NCBI RefSeq assembly: GCF_023702125.1
Contig: NZ_CP098415.1
Location: forward strand, 1,984,001 to 2,048,000
Direction: 5' to 3'
DNA length: 64,000 bases
DNA from: Halorubrum hochsteinianum
Lineage (GTDB): Archaea > Halobacteriota > Halobacteria > Halobacteriales > Haloferacaceae
Shown here: positions 43,362-52,450 of the stretch, one piece after another
Position numbering within the stretch: the stretch's first letter is position 1
Layout of the letters: each line of letters begins with the position of its first letter
Program-made: the position numbers and the translations under genes
The notes under the pieces: model-generated
The model's database searches: none
The model's input: the letters and a program-made list of their open reading frames with translations, nothing else
What the model was told of the DNA's origin: nothing

Positions 43362-44339
43362 ATGGGAAACGCCGACCTGCGCGATCTCGCGTCGATTCGC
43401 GACGTGCCCTTCGCGGAGATCGAGGGGAGCGTCGTCGCCGTCGACGCCCACAACTGGCTGTACCGTTACCTCACGACGACGGTCAAGTGGACGAGCGACG
43501 AGAAGTACACCACCGCGGACGGCGTCGAGGTCGCCAACCTGATCGGGGTGGTTCAGGGGCTCCCGAAGTTCTTCGAGCACGACCTGATCCCGGTGATGGT
43601 GTTCGACGGGGCCGTCACCGACCTGAAGGCCGACGAGGTCGCCGAGCGTCGCGAGAAGCGCGAGCGGGCGGAGGAGCGCCGGGCCGCCGCGGAGGAGCGC
43701 GGCGACGCTGTCGAGGCGGCCCGGCTGGAGGCCCGCACGCAGCGGCTCACCGACACGATACAGGAGACCACGCGGGAGCTGCTCCGCCTGCTCGACGTGC
43801 CGATCGTCGAGGCCCCCGCGGAGGGGGAGGCCCAGTGCGCGCACATGGCCGCGACCGGGACGGTCGACCACGCCGGCAGCGAGGACTACGACACACTGCT
43901 GTTCGGCGCGCCCACCACGCTCCGCCAGCTGACGAGCAAGGGCGACCCGGAGCTGATGGACCTGGCGGCGACGCTGTCCGACCTCGACCTCGACAGGCAG
44001 GGGCTCGTCGACGCCGCGATGCTCTGTGGCACGGACTTCAACGAGGGCGTCCGCGGGATCGGCCCGAAGACCGCGGTGACGGCGGTCAGGGAACACGGCG
44101 ACCTGTGGGGCGTCCTCGACGCCCGCGACGCCGAGATCCCGAACGCCGAGGCGATCCGCGAGCTGTTCATGGACCCGCCCGCGACGGACGTCGCGGTCGA
44201 CGCGGACGTGAACCCGGACGTCGAGGCCGCCCGCGAGTACGTCGTCGACGAGTGGGGCGTCGACGGCGACGAGGTGGAGCGCGGGTTCGAGCGCATCGCG
44301 GAGTCGCAGGTCCAGACCGGCTTGGACCGCTGGACCTGA
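43362..44339 (+). CDS. fen: Flap endonuclease 1
   Basis: A 325-aa structure-specific nuclease removing 5' flaps in Okazaki-fragment maturation and repair. The N-terminal ([22 protein letters not shown]) and internal ([40 protein letters not shown]) nuclease regions contain the acidic metal ligands and the helix-hairpin-helix. The C-terminal QTGLDRWT resembles a PCNA-interacting peptide. The Met1-Gly2 start is as in the family, where the free N-terminal Gly enters the active site. Confidence 0.93.
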   Translation: MGNADLRDLASIRDVPFAEIEGSVVAVDAHNWLYRYLTTTVKWTSDEKYTTADGVEVANLIGVVQGLPKFFEHDLIPVMVFDGAVTDLKADEVAERREKRERAEERRAAAEERGDAVEAARLEARTQRLTDTIQETTRELLRLLDVPIVEAPAEGEAQCAHMAATGTVDHAGSEDYDTLLFGAPTTLRQLTSKGDPELMDLAATLSDLDLDRQGLVDAAMLCGTDFNEGVRGIGPKTAVTAVREHGDLWGVLDARDAEIPNAEAIRELFMDPPATDVAVDADVNPDVEAAREYVVDEWGVDGDEVERGFERIAESQVQTGLDRWT

Positions 44340-44565
44340 GGAGGCGGGCGCGACGGCCGGGAGACGACCGGCGTCCGTCCGCTCGACCGCCGCGAACACA
44401 CCTTTTATTTCCTCGTCGCGGGAAGGGTGACACACACGTGTCGCGGACCGCCTTTCGATCGCGGACGACGCCCGTAACCGGCCGGGAGATCGCATCTCCC
44501 GCCGATCCCGACGGCGCGGCGCTCCCGCGGACCGAGCCCCGAGCGGGCCGCGGCGACCCTGACCA
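44340..44565 (+). promoter_or_regulatory. gcv operon promoter and long leader
   Basis: After the fen stop, TTTTATTT at 44403-44410 is a TATA-like box, placing transcription start near 44435 and leaving a leader of about 130 bases before gcvH, unusually long for a haloarchaeon. The leader is GC-rich with a perfect 7-base stem (GGGAGAT...ATCTCCC, 44481-44500). A frame from GTG at 44438 reaches the gcvH start, but its Arg/Pro-rich translation looks non-coding. Confidence 0.4.
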
Positions 44566-44949
44566 ATGAGCTTCGACGTTCCCGACGACAGACGGTACTT
44601 GGAATCGCACGAGTGGGCGACGACCGGCGGCGACCCCGTCCGGGTCGGCGTCTCCGACTTCGCGCAGGACGAACTGGGCGACGTGGTGTTCGTCGAACTC
44701 CCCGAGGTCGGCGACGAGGTCGCCGCCGGCGAGGCGTTCGGCGTCGTCGAGTCGATCAAGGCCGTCTCGGACCTGTACGCCCCCGTCTCGGGCGAGGTCG
44801 TCGCGGTCAACGAGGCGCTGTTCGACCGCCCGGAGCTCGTCAACGAGGACCCGTACGGCGACGGGTGGATGCTCGAAGTCGCCCCCGCCGAGGGCGGCGA
44901 GGCGGACGGACTGCTCGACGCCGACGGGTACGACGACCAGATCGCCTGA
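44566..44949 (+). CDS. gcvH: Glycine cleavage system H protein
   Basis: A 127-aa lipoyl carrier shuttling the aminomethyl group between P and T proteins. It has the [14 protein letters not shown] start, the hairpin [17 protein letters not shown], and the lipoylated Lys within [19 protein letters not shown] near residue 65. It is followed 72 bases later by gcvPA. Confidence 0.94.
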   Translation: MSFDVPDDRRYLESHEWATTGGDPVRVGVSDFAQDELGDVVFVELPEVGDEVAAGEAFGVVESIKAVSDLYAPVSGEVVAVNEALFDRPELVNEDPYGDGWMLEVAPAEGGEADGLLDADGYDDQIA

Positions 44950-45021
44950 CCCGACCATGAACGCGACACTTTCACGCGGGCGGCGCGGCACCGGACGGGC
45001 GGGCGACGCCGGGGTGGGCCG

Positions 45022-46350
45022 ATGAGCCGGGCGGACGGGACGCCGTACGCCCCCCACACCGACGAGGAGACCGCGGCGATGCTGGCGGCGATCGGCGTCG
45101 ACGACGAGGAGGAGCTGTTCGACATCCCCGACGCCGTGGCGTTCGACGGCGACTTCGGCATCGAGCCGCGCACCGAACGCGAGATCCGCGACGAGTGCGC
45201 CCGCATCCTGAACCGCAACGACGACCTCACGGAGTTCCTCGGGCGGGGCCACTACGGGCACTACGTGCCGAGCGTCGTCGACCACCTCGCCGACCGGACG
45301 GAGTTCCTCACGAGCTACACCCAGTACCAGCCGGAGGTGTCTCAGGGGTTCCTCCAGGCGCTGTTCGAGTACCAGTCGATGCTGGTGGAGCTGACCGGGC
45401 TCGACGTGGCGAACTGCTCGATGTACGACGCCGCGACCGCGCTCGGCGAGGCCGCGACCCTCGCGGACCGCGTCCGGTCGACCTCGGGCGACGTGGTCCT
45501 CGTCCCCGAACAGCTCCGGGAGGGGAAGCGGGCCGTCCTGGAGAACTACTGCGCCGGCGCGGACCTGACCGTCGAGGAGTACCCGATGGCCGACGGGACC
45601 GCCGACGTCGACGCGCTCGCCGAGCGCGCCGGCGAGGACGCGGTGATGCTGTACGCGGAGAGCCCGACCGTGCGCGGGTGTATCGAGGAGCGGCTCGCGG
45701 CGATCGGCGACCTCGCCGACGAGACGGACGCGCTGTTCACGCTCGGCTCGGACGTGGTCGCGCTGTCGGTGCTGGAGTCGCCGGCCGCGGTCGGCGCTGA
45801 CGTCGTCGTCGGCGAGGCCGGCGCGCTCGGCCTGCCGACCGCCTACGGCATGGGATTGGGGATCTTCGCCTGTCGCGACGACTTCCTGCGCCAGGTCCCC
45901 GGGCGGCTCGTCGGCGCGAGCGAGGACGCGAACGGCGACCGGGCGTACACGCTGACGCTCCAGACCCGCGAACAGCACATCCGCAAGGAGCGCGCCACCT
46001 CGAACATCTGCACGAATCAGGCGTGGGTCGCGCTCCGGGCGGCGATCCACGCGGCGACGCTCGGGCCGGACGGCCTCGTCGACCTCGCGAACGACTGCGT
46101 CCGCGAGGCCGAGTCGCTCGCGGCGCGGATCGACGACCTGTCGGGCGCGGCCGCGCCCGTCCACGACCGCCACCACTTCCGTGAGTTCGCGGTGCGCGTC
46201 GACCAGCCCGCCCCGGCCGTCGCGGAGGACCTGGAGGCGGAGGGGTTCGCGGTCCACGCGGTCGACGACCACCTGCTTCAGGTGTGCGTCACCGACCTCA
46301 ACGCGGGGAAGACGGACGGACTCGTCGCGGCCTTCGAGGAGGTGCTCTGA
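45022..46350 (+). CDS. gcvPA: Glycine dehydrogenase (decarboxylating) subunit 1
   Basis: A 442-aa N-terminal half of glycine decarboxylase, with the archaeal/Gram-positive split arrangement. It has [21 protein letters not shown] and [21 protein letters not shown] motifs and a fold-type I aminotransferase body without the cofactor lysine, which is in subunit 2. Its stop shares a base with the gcvPB start. Confidence 0.93.
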   Translation: MSRADGTPYAPHTDEETAAMLAAIGVDDEEELFDIPDAVAFDGDFGIEPRTEREIRDECARILNRNDDLTEFLGRGHYGHYVPSVVDHLADRTEFLTSYTQYQPEVSQGFLQALFEYQSMLVELTGLDVANCSMYDAATALGEAATLADRVRSTSGDVVLVPEQLREGKRAVLENYCAGADLTVEEYPMADGTADVDALAERAGEDAVMLYAESPTVRGCIEERLAAIGDLADETDALFTLGSDVVALSVLESPAAVGADVVVGEAGALGLPTAYGMGLGIFACRDDFLRQVPGRLVGASEDANGDRAYTLTLQTREQHIRKERATSNICTNQAWVALRAAIHAATLGPDGLVDLANDCVREAESLAARIDDLSGAAAPVHDRHHFREFAVRVDQPAPAVAEDLEAEGFAVHAVDDHLLQVCVTDLNAGKTDGLVAAFEEVL

Positions 46351-47780
46351 TGATCCACGACCAAGCGAACTACGAGCGCGACGGCGAGGGGGTCCGGGAG
46401 CCGCTGCTCTCGGAGAAGGGCGAGGAGACGGTCGACGTGCGCGAGGACTCGCCGCTCCCCGACGACCTGACGCGGGAGGAGCTGACGCTTCCGAACCCGT
46501 CGGAGCCGGAGACGGCGCGCCACTACACCCGGCTCTCGCAGATGAACTGGTCGATCGACTCGGGCCCGTACCCGCTGGGGAGCTGTACGATGAAGTACAA
46601 CCCCAAGTTCACCGAGGACGTGGCCGCCGACCCGAACGCGGCTGTCCACCCCGACCGCTCCGCGCGCTCGGCGCAGGGGATCTTGGAGCTCCAGTACCGG
46701 CTTCAGGAGGCGCTCGCGGACATCGGCGGGATGGACGCGGTCACCCTCCAGCCGCCCGCGGGCGCGGCCGGCGAGCTGACGGGGATCCTCGTCGCGAAGG
46801 CGTACCACGAACACCACGGCAACGACCGCTCGGAGGTCGTGATCCCGGCGTCGGCCCACGGGACGAACTTCGCGACCGCCGCGACCGCCGGCTACGACGT
46901 GGTCGAACTGCCGTCCGGCGAGGACGGTCGGGTCGATCTGGAGGCGCTGGAGGCGGCCGTCGGCGACGACACCGCCGCGCTCATGCTCACGAACCCGAAC
47001 ACGGTCGGGCTCTTCGAGCGCGACATCACGGAGATCGCCGAGATCGTCCACGACGCGGGCGGGCTGCTCTACTACGACGGCGCGAACCTCAACGCGCTGC
47101 TCGGCCGCGGCCGCCCGGGCGACATGGGGTTCGACGTGATGCACTACAACGTCCACAAGACGTTCGCGACCCCGCACGGCGGCGGCGGCCCGGGCGCAGG
47201 GCCGGTCGGCGTCGTCGACGAGCTGGCCCCGTTCCTCCCGACGCCGCGGGTCCGCGAGGCCGACGAGGGGTCGGGCTACGAGCGGTTCGAGCCGGCGAAC
47301 ACCATCGGCAAGGTCCACGGCTTCGCCGGCAACTGGCTCGTGCTGATCAAGGCGTACGCGTACGTCGCCCGCCTCGGCGACGAGGGGCTCGCGGACGCCG
47401 CCGCGAAGGCCGTCCTCAACGCGAACTACCTCGCGGAACGGCTCGACCTCGACGTGCCCTTCGGCCCGTTCCACCACGAGTTCGCGGCGACCGCGGGCGA
47501 CCGCGACGCCGCCGACGTGGCGAAGCGCATGCTCGACTTCGGCGTTCACCCGCCGACGACGAAGTGGCCGGAGATGGTGCCGGAGGCGATGCTGACGGAG
47601 CCGACCGAGATCGAGGGGCAGTCGTCGCTCGACGACCTCGCGGAGGCGTTCAACCTCGCGTACGCCGACACCGACGAGGCGCTCGATTCGGCACCGAACC
47701 GGACCGCCGCCGCCCGGATCGATCAGGTCGGTGCCGCGCGGAACCCGCGGCTCTCGTGGCAGGCGCTCGAAGAGGAGTAG
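46350..47780 (+). CDS. gcvPB: Glycine dehydrogenase (decarboxylating) subunit 2
   Basis: A 476-aa pyridoxal-phosphate-carrying half of glycine decarboxylase. The cofactor lysine lies in MHYNVHKTFATPHGGGGPG near residue 270, and MKYNPKF, HGTNFATAA and NTVGLF are the conserved substrate/cofactor segments. It forms the P protein with gcvPA; together with the upstream H protein it releases CO2 from glycine. The T protein (aminomethyltransferase) is not in this cluster. Confidence 0.94.
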   Translation: MIHDQANYERDGEGVREPLLSEKGEETVDVREDSPLPDDLTREELTLPNPSEPETARHYTRLSQMNWSIDSGPYPLGSCTMKYNPKFTEDVAADPNAAVHPDRSARSAQGILELQYRLQEALADIGGMDAVTLQPPAGAAGELTGILVAKAYHEHHGNDRSEVVIPASAHGTNFATAATAGYDVVELPSGEDGRVDLEALEAAVGDDTAALMLTNPNTVGLFERDITEIAEIVHDAGGLLYYDGANLNALLGRGRPGDMGFDVMHYNVHKTFATPHGGGGPGAGPVGVVDELAPFLPTPRVREADEGSGYERFEPANTIGKVHGFAGNWLVLIKAYAYVARLGDEGLADAAAKAVLNANYLAERLDLDVPFGPFHHEFAATAGDRDAADVAKRMLDFGVHPPTTKWPEMVPEAMLTEPTEIEGQSSLDDLAEAFNLAYADTDEALDSAPNRTAAARIDQVGAARNPRLSWQALEEE

Positions 47781-47827
47781 CGCCTCGACGGGGTGTAGGA
47801 GTCGACGGCGGAAACCCGCCGCTCGGG

Positions 47828-48682
47828 TCAGGGCTCGGTCGCGGCGGAGCGCACCGGCTCCTCGCCGTCGAACTCGGTCGCGTCGCGGTCGCCGTCAAAC
47901 TCGGTCGCGTCGCGGTCGCCGCCGAACTCGCCGGCCTCGAAGGAAGCCGAGCCCGCGTCGGAGCCGCCGACGGTCGCGGCGTCCTCGGCGTCCGACCCCG
48001 CGTCGAACGGTCCCGCGCAGTCCACGAACCGCCGCATCACGCGCCCCTCGGCGCGGTGGAGTGTCTCGCTACAGGTCGACTTGGCGATGTCGTTCGCCTC
48101 GGCCAGTTCCGTGAGCGTACAGCGGCGCGGCGTGTCGTAGTACCCCGAGCGGACCGCCTCGAAGACGAGTTCCCGCTGCGCCTCCGTGAGCGTTCGGTCC
48201 GGGTCCTCGCCGCCGGTCGCGGCGACGCCGACCGTCACCCCGTCGCCCGCGAGCCGCCGGCCGAACGCCTCGATCCGGTCGCGGTCGCCGACGACCGTCA
48301 CGGTGGCGCGGCCGTCGACGACCTCGACCGCCGACTCGATCGGCAGGCCGACCGCCCGCGCCGCGGAGAGGTACGCGGGCCGGCGGCCGACCACCCGGAG
48401 CGTGCGGACCTCGCCGCGGCGCGCGACGACCCGCTCGCGGGCGACGCGGTCGTGGTCGCCGAGCGCGTCCTCGACGCGGTCCCTGTCGGTGCCGGCGACG
48501 CGGACGGTCGCGACCGCCTCCGCGCCGGTCTCGGACGACTCGTCGACGAGGGAGTCGGAGGGCCCCTCCCCGTCGACGGAGACGGTCTCGTCGACCCGGA
48601 GCGTCGCCGACGGGACGCGCCGGGAGACGTCGCCGAGCCACGATCCGGTCGGGAGGTCCAATCGTAGCGCGGTCCGACTCAT
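47828..48682 (-). CDS. HTH-10/Bat-type transcriptional regulator
   Basis: A 284-aa haloarchaeal regulator. The C-proximal helix-turn-helix (LTEAQRELVFEAVRSGYYD then LTELAEANDIAKSTCSETL, about residues 185-225) is the HTH-10 domain of the bacterio-opsin activator family, preceded by a beta-rich sensing domain. The last 55 residues are an acidic tail containing a DRDATEFDG repeat. It starts at 48682; a longer frame is possible but less natural. Its target cannot be read; it is convergent with gcvPB. Confidence 0.8.
   Translation of the reverse strand: MSRTALRLDLPTGSWLGDVSRRVPSATLRVDETVSVDGEGPSDSLVDESSETGAEAVATVRVAGTDRDRVEDALGDHDRVARERVVARRGEVRTLRVVGRRPAYLSAARAVGLPIESAVEVVDGRATVTVVGDRDRIEAFGRRLAGDGVTVGVAATGGEDPDRTLTEAQRELVFEAVRSGYYDTPRRCTLTELAEANDIAKSTCSETLHRAEGRVMRRFVDCAGPFDAGSDAEDAATVGGSDAGSASFEAGEFGGDRDATEFDGDRDATEFDGEEPVRSAATEP
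47867..47920. repeat. Tandem 27-base repeat in the regulator tail
   Basis: Two adjacent 27-base units (47867-47893 and 47894-47920) differing by one base, with a partial third, encode the DRDATEFDG repeats in the acidic C-terminal tail. In-frame slippage is the likely cause. Confidence 0.8.
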
Positions 48683-48875
48683 CGCTTCCACCCCGATTCG
48701 CCCGGCGGACCGACCGCCCCGACGGTCGCTGGTACACACATCTCCCCTGAGCGTACGGACGCGGTCCCCGTCGGCGTGCCCCTTCATACGTTTCGAACCT
48801 AAGTACCCGCGCGCCGGTTCGGGGCGGACCGCCGGGACCACAGCACCGAAGTCCCCGGCGGGCGAGCGCGTCCCC

Positions 48876-50108
48876 ATGGAGACGACAGACGCGTTCGTCG
48901 GCCTGACCTGCGTCGACTGCGGGGAGACGTTCGACGCGGAGGCGGCGACCCACCGCTGCCCCGACTGCGACGGGATCTTGGACCCCGACTACGACTACGA
49001 CCGGATCGACCTGACCCCGGAGACGCTCGATTCCCGCCCCGACGGGTCGATGTGGCGGTACGCGGAGCTGCTCCCGTTCCCGGCCGAGGCGGCCGTGTCG
49101 CTCGGCGAGGGCGCGACGCCGCTCGTCGAGTGCCCGGCGCTCGCGGACGCGATGGGCGTCGGGCGCGTCCTCCTGAAAGACGAGGGCGCGAACCCCACGG
49201 GGACGTTCAAGGACCGCGGGCAGTCGGCCGCGATGACGGCCGCGCGCGAACACGGCGCGAGCGAGGTCGCGCTGAACAGCGCCGGCAACGCGGGACAGGC
49301 GGCCGCGGCGTACGCGGCGCGCGCGGGTCTGGACGCGCACGTGTTTCTCCCCTCGCGGGCGGGGTTCACCCAGAAGGCGATGACGGAGGTCCACGGAGCC
49401 GACCTGACGGTCACCGACCCCGTGGACGGGAACTCGCAGATCGGCGACGCCGGGAAGGCGTACGCCGCGGCGATGGAGGAGAATCCCGACTGGTACTCGA
49501 CGAAGACGTTCGTCACCCCGTACCGCCACGAGGGCAAGAAGACGATGGCGCTAGAGCTCTTGGCGCAGCTCGACTGGAACCCGCCGGACGCGGTCGTCTA
49601 CCCGACCGGCGGCGGGGTCGGACTCGTCGGGATGCACAAGGCGGCCCGGGAGGCGCGCGACCTCGGCTGGACCGACGAGTTGGTCCCGATGTACGCCGCA
49701 CAGGCCACGGGCTGTGCGCCCGTCGTCGACGCCTACGAGTCCGGCGCGGAGCGCCACGAGCCGCTCGCCGACGACGAGGTCGACACGGCGTGTAACGGGA
49801 TCGCGATCCCGGACCCCGGGGCGAGCCACCTCATCTTGGAGGCGATCCGCGAGTCCGACGGCGGGGCGGTGGCGACGACGGACCGGAAGATCTTAGACGC
49901 CGCGATCGAGGTGGCGCGGGCGGAGGGGTTAGAGATGGGCGCGACCTGCGCCGCCGCCGCCTCCGGCGCGTTCGCGCTCGCGGAGTCGGGCGAGTTCGGG
50001 CCGGACGACACCGTCGTCCTCCTGAACACCGGCGCGGGCAACAAGGACGTGGACGCGCTGCGCGCGCACCTCGGCGAGCGCGAGGCTGAGGCGGACGCCG
50101 CGGAGTAG
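48876..50108 (+). CDS. thrC: Threonine synthase
   Basis: A 410-aa pyridoxal-phosphate enzyme converting O-phosphohomoserine to threonine. An N-terminal zinc-ribbon-like CVDC...CPDC motif precedes the catalytic domain with the cofactor lysine K112 in GTFKDRGQS. ALNSAGNAGQAAAAYAARA and YPTGGGVGLVGMHKA complete the fold-type II signature. It is preceded by a divergent regulator gene and followed 78 bases later by gnd. Confidence 0.9.
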   Translation: METTDAFVGLTCVDCGETFDAEAATHRCPDCDGILDPDYDYDRIDLTPETLDSRPDGSMWRYAELLPFPAEAAVSLGEGATPLVECPALADAMGVGRVLLKDEGANPTGTFKDRGQSAAMTAAREHGASEVALNSAGNAGQAAAAYAARAGLDAHVFLPSRAGFTQKAMTEVHGADLTVTDPVDGNSQIGDAGKAYAAAMEENPDWYSTKTFVTPYRHEGKKTMALELLAQLDWNPPDAVVYPTGGGVGLVGMHKAAREARDLGWTDELVPMYAAQATGCAPVVDAYESGAERHEPLADDEVDTACNGIAIPDPGASHLILEAIRESDGGAVATTDRKILDAAIEVARAEGLEMGATCAAAASGAFALAESGEFGPDDTVVLLNTGAGNKDVDALRAHLGEREAEADAAE

Positions 50109-50186
50109 TCGCCGTGCGGTCGGCGGCGAGGAGGCGAGGAGAGCCGAACCGGAACCACTACGGCGGGCGGTCGCCACCCCTCGCGC

Positions 50187-51089
50187 ATGGAACTCGGGGT
50201 CATCGGACTCGGGCGGATGGGGCAGATCGTCGCGAACCGGTCCGTCGAGGCGGGCCACGACGTGGTCGCGTTCGACCTCTCGGCGGAGGCGACCGCGACG
50301 GCGGCGGAGAACGGCGCGGAGCCCGCCGACTCAGTCGCGGACCTCTGCGAGCGGTTGGGCGAGGAAAAGCGGATCTGGTTGATGGTGCCCGCCGGCGACG
50401 CGGTCGACGCGACGCTCGCGGACTTGGAACCCCACCTCGACGGCGACGACGTGGTCGTCGACGGCGGGAACTCGCACTTCGAGGCGTCGACCCGTCGAGC
50501 GGAGGAGACGGACGCGGCCTACCTCGACTGCGGCACGTCGGGCGGCCCGGCCAGCGCCGAGGCGGGCTTCTCGCTGATGGTCGGCGGGCCGGCGTGGGCC
50601 TACGAGGCGATGGTCCCCGTCTTCGACGCGGTGGCGACCGGGCCCGACGGCCACGACCGCATGGGCGAGTCGGGGTCGGGCCACTACGTGAAGATGGTCC
50701 ACAACGGCGTCGAGTACGCGCTGATGCAGGCGTACGGCGAGGGGTTCGAACTGCTCGCCGACGGGCGCTACGACCTCGACATGGAGTCCGTCGCGCGCAC
50801 GTGGAACAACGGCGCGGTGATCCGGTCGTGGCTGCTGGAACTGTGCGAGGAGGCGTTCCGCGAGGAGGGCTCCGACCTCGGCGACGTGGCGGACCACGTC
50901 GCGGGCGGGTCGACGGGGACGTGGACGGTCGAGGAGGCGCTCGAACAGGAGGTCCCCGTGCCGATCATCTATCAGGCGCTCGCGGAGCGGTTCGACTCCC
51001 GGAACGAGGGCCGCTTCTCGCGCCGCCTCGCGAACCGACTCCGGTACGGCTTCGGCCGCCACGAGGTCGCGCGGCGCTCGGACGACTGA
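50187..51089 (+). CDS. gnd: 6-phosphogluconate dehydrogenase (decarboxylating, short form)
   Basis: A 300-aa short dehydrogenase related to GndA, converting 6-phosphogluconate to ribulose 5-phosphate. The cofactor motif GLGRMGQIVANR is at residues 6-17, DCGTSGGPASAEAGFSLMVGG near residue 114 and KMVHNGVEYALMQAYGEG with the catalytic Lys near residue 170. The short length fits the NAD-preferring archaeal/Gram-positive group. It belongs to the oxidative pentose phosphate route of haloarchaea. Confidence 0.92.
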   Translation: MELGVIGLGRMGQIVANRSVEAGHDVVAFDLSAEATATAAENGAEPADSVADLCERLGEEKRIWLMVPAGDAVDATLADLEPHLDGDDVVVDGGNSHFEASTRRAEETDAAYLDCGTSGGPASAEAGFSLMVGGPAWAYEAMVPVFDAVATGPDGHDRMGESGSGHYVKMVHNGVEYALMQAYGEGFELLADGRYDLDMESVARTWNNGAVIRSWLLELCEEAFREEGSDLGDVADHVAGGSTGTWTVEEALEQEVPVPIIYQALAERFDSRNEGRFSRRLANRLRYGFGRHEVARRSDD

Positions 51090-51180
51090 TCGCGCGGCGG
51101 CGTTTCCGCCCGGTAGCGTCTCGGAGAGGCTCTTGCGGCGAAGCGGGATTCGCTCGATACGGATGGAGTAGCGGCCGATC

Positions 51181-51438
51181 TGCGGTGGCGCGTGCCTGCG
51201 AGCGTGCCGCCGAAGGCGGCCGCGAGGAGCACGCGCGAGGGACGCGGTGAGCGCCCGGAGGGCGCGAACCGCGAGGCTGGGGAGGTGTGAGGCTGCGGTC
51301 GCTGTGCGTTCCCGCGAGCGAAGCGAGCGGGAGCACGGAAGTCGCAGCCCGCGCAGCGAAGCGAGCAGGAACGTCTTCCGGTGGGGCGGGACCCGAAGAG
51401 ACGGCCGGGGCTTCGGCGGTCTCCGTGTCGACCGCTAG
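51181..51438 (-). repeat. Modular non-coding repeat element, copy B (inverted)
   Basis: Read on the minus strand it begins CTAGCGGTCGACACGGAGAC followed by CGCCGAAGCCCC, and ends CACGCGCCACCGCA. The inner blocks match copy C closely, including CCCCACCGGAAGACGTTCC, TCGCTTCGCTCGCGGGAACG and CCTCCCCAGCCTCGCGG. Small palindromes such as GCCGCCTTCGGCGGC vary between copies. It faces copy C across the DUF5802 gene. Confidence 0.8.
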
Positions 51439-51550
51439 TTTACAAGCGAATTTCTTCTATCGGGTCCGTCAGATGGGAAATTCGGAACTGACGTCTCGTG
51501 ACGCCCGCGTCCCGCCCGATTATCACGGTCGACCACGTCCGAGAAAGGCT

Positions 51551-51559
51551 TATTTATAG
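51551..51559 (+). promoter_or_regulatory. TATA box of the DUF5802 gene
   Basis: TATTTATAG, a strong TATA-like box, lies 27-35 bases before the ATG of the DUF5802 gene. Confidence 0.55.
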
Positions 51560-51585
51560 TCGTGGTAGAGTGTCTCACGCACAGA

Positions 51586-51930
51586 ATGTTCGAGCGATTC
51601 TCAAGCGGCTACTACCTGGGGGAACTGTACGTGGAACCCCACGACGGCGAGCGCGCCGTCATCCAGCGGGCGGACCACGAACACGTCAACGAGCAGTTGT
51701 ACGCGGACGGCGAGGGGGTCGAGCGACTCGACGCCCCGCTGGTGATGAAGGTCGGCGGGAGTCACATTCCGGTCGCCGGCGACGACGACGTGGCGAGCGG
51801 AACGCTCGCGATTCCCCGGGAGATCGCCGACGAGACGCTTCCGGACCGCAAGAACGTCCTGCTGGCGGACGCGGACCGCGCCGAGACGCTGCTCCGCTGG
51901 GAGGGGTGGGAGCCGCGCGTGAACGCGTAG
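51586..51930 (+). CDS. DUF5802-type conserved haloarchaeal protein
   Basis: A 114-aa protein starting MFERFSSGYYLGELYVEPHDG. The sequence matches the DUF5802 family of conserved haloarchaeal proteins as remembered (VNEQLYADGEGVERLDAPLVMK, then HIPVAGDDDVASGTL). No function is established. It stands alone between two inverted copies of a repeat element, with its own promoter. Confidence 0.82.
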   Translation: MFERFSSGYYLGELYVEPHDGERAVIQRADHEHVNEQLYADGEGVERLDAPLVMKVGGSHIPVAGDDDVASGTLAIPREIADETLPDRKNVLLADADRAETLLRWEGWEPRVNA

Positions 51931-52450
51931 TACTCGGTCGATTTCGGCTTTCAGTTATGTGCTGGTAACGCGGAATCGACTGCGGACGGGTCCGATTTCG
52001 CAGTTGTTCGGGTAAATGATGAGATCGGTAGTTACAACCTAGCGATCGGCACGGAGACCGCCGAAGCCCCAGCCGCGAGGACTCCCGCGGCTCGTTGCGC
52101 TCCTCGCTCGTTCACCTCGTTCACCCGCTGTGGTGTCGCCGCCGGCGACCCGTGGCGCGTAGCGCTACGCTGCTTACGTCGCCGGGGTTCGTCCTCGCGA
52201 CTGCCCCTTCGAGTCCCGCCCCACCGGAAGACGTTCCTGCTCGCTTCGCTCGCGGGAACGCACAGCGACCGCACCTCACGCCTCCCCAGCCTCGCGGCTC
52301 CCTTCGGTCGCCGCGTCCCTCGCGCGCGCTCCTCGCGCCCTTCGGGCGCTCGGAGGCGCGCGCCACCGCACACAGCTCAGTTATACCGGATGTCAGCTGT
52401 ATCGCCGTCGCAGACGCACCTTTTAGGTCGCCGGGAGTCGCCGTTCGGGT
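51931..52450. other. Intergenic region holding repeat element copy C
   Basis: About 520 bases between the DUF5802 gene and the Vms1-type gene, mostly repeat copy C (52039-52370). After it lies the TATA-like CTTTTAGG at 52420-52427 for the next gene. Confidence 0.6.
52039..52370 (+). repeat. Modular non-coding repeat element, copy C
   Basis: Starts CTAGCGATCGGCACGGAGAC followed by CGCCGAAGCCCC and ends CGCGCGCCACCGCA. It has the same inner blocks as copies A and B in the same order and carries an extra segment (about 52085-52195) lacking in B. Short palindromes include GTAGCGCTAC and GCCCTTCGGGC. No coding potential is evident. Confidence 0.8.

Larger units (their letters stand above)
51090..51585. 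other. Intergenic region holding repeat element copy B
   Basis: About 500 bases between gnd and the DUF5802 gene. The middle is repeat copy B (51181-51438). The right part holds the promoter of the DUF5802 gene (TATTTATAG, 51551-51559). Open frames over the repeat are GC artefacts. Confidence 0.6.

Noticed and set aside
44438-44569. A 43-aa upstream frame ending in ATGA with gcvH
   Set aside because: The overlap is tempting but the Arg/Pro-rich translation and low acidic content suggest chance in GC-rich DNA.
44957-45025. A 22-codon frame overlapping the gcvPA start
   Set aside because: Arg/Gly-rich and too short for support; probably a spacer.
51247-51559. Coding frames over repeat copy B
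   Set aside because: Frames are open on several strands at once and not conserved with copies A and C.
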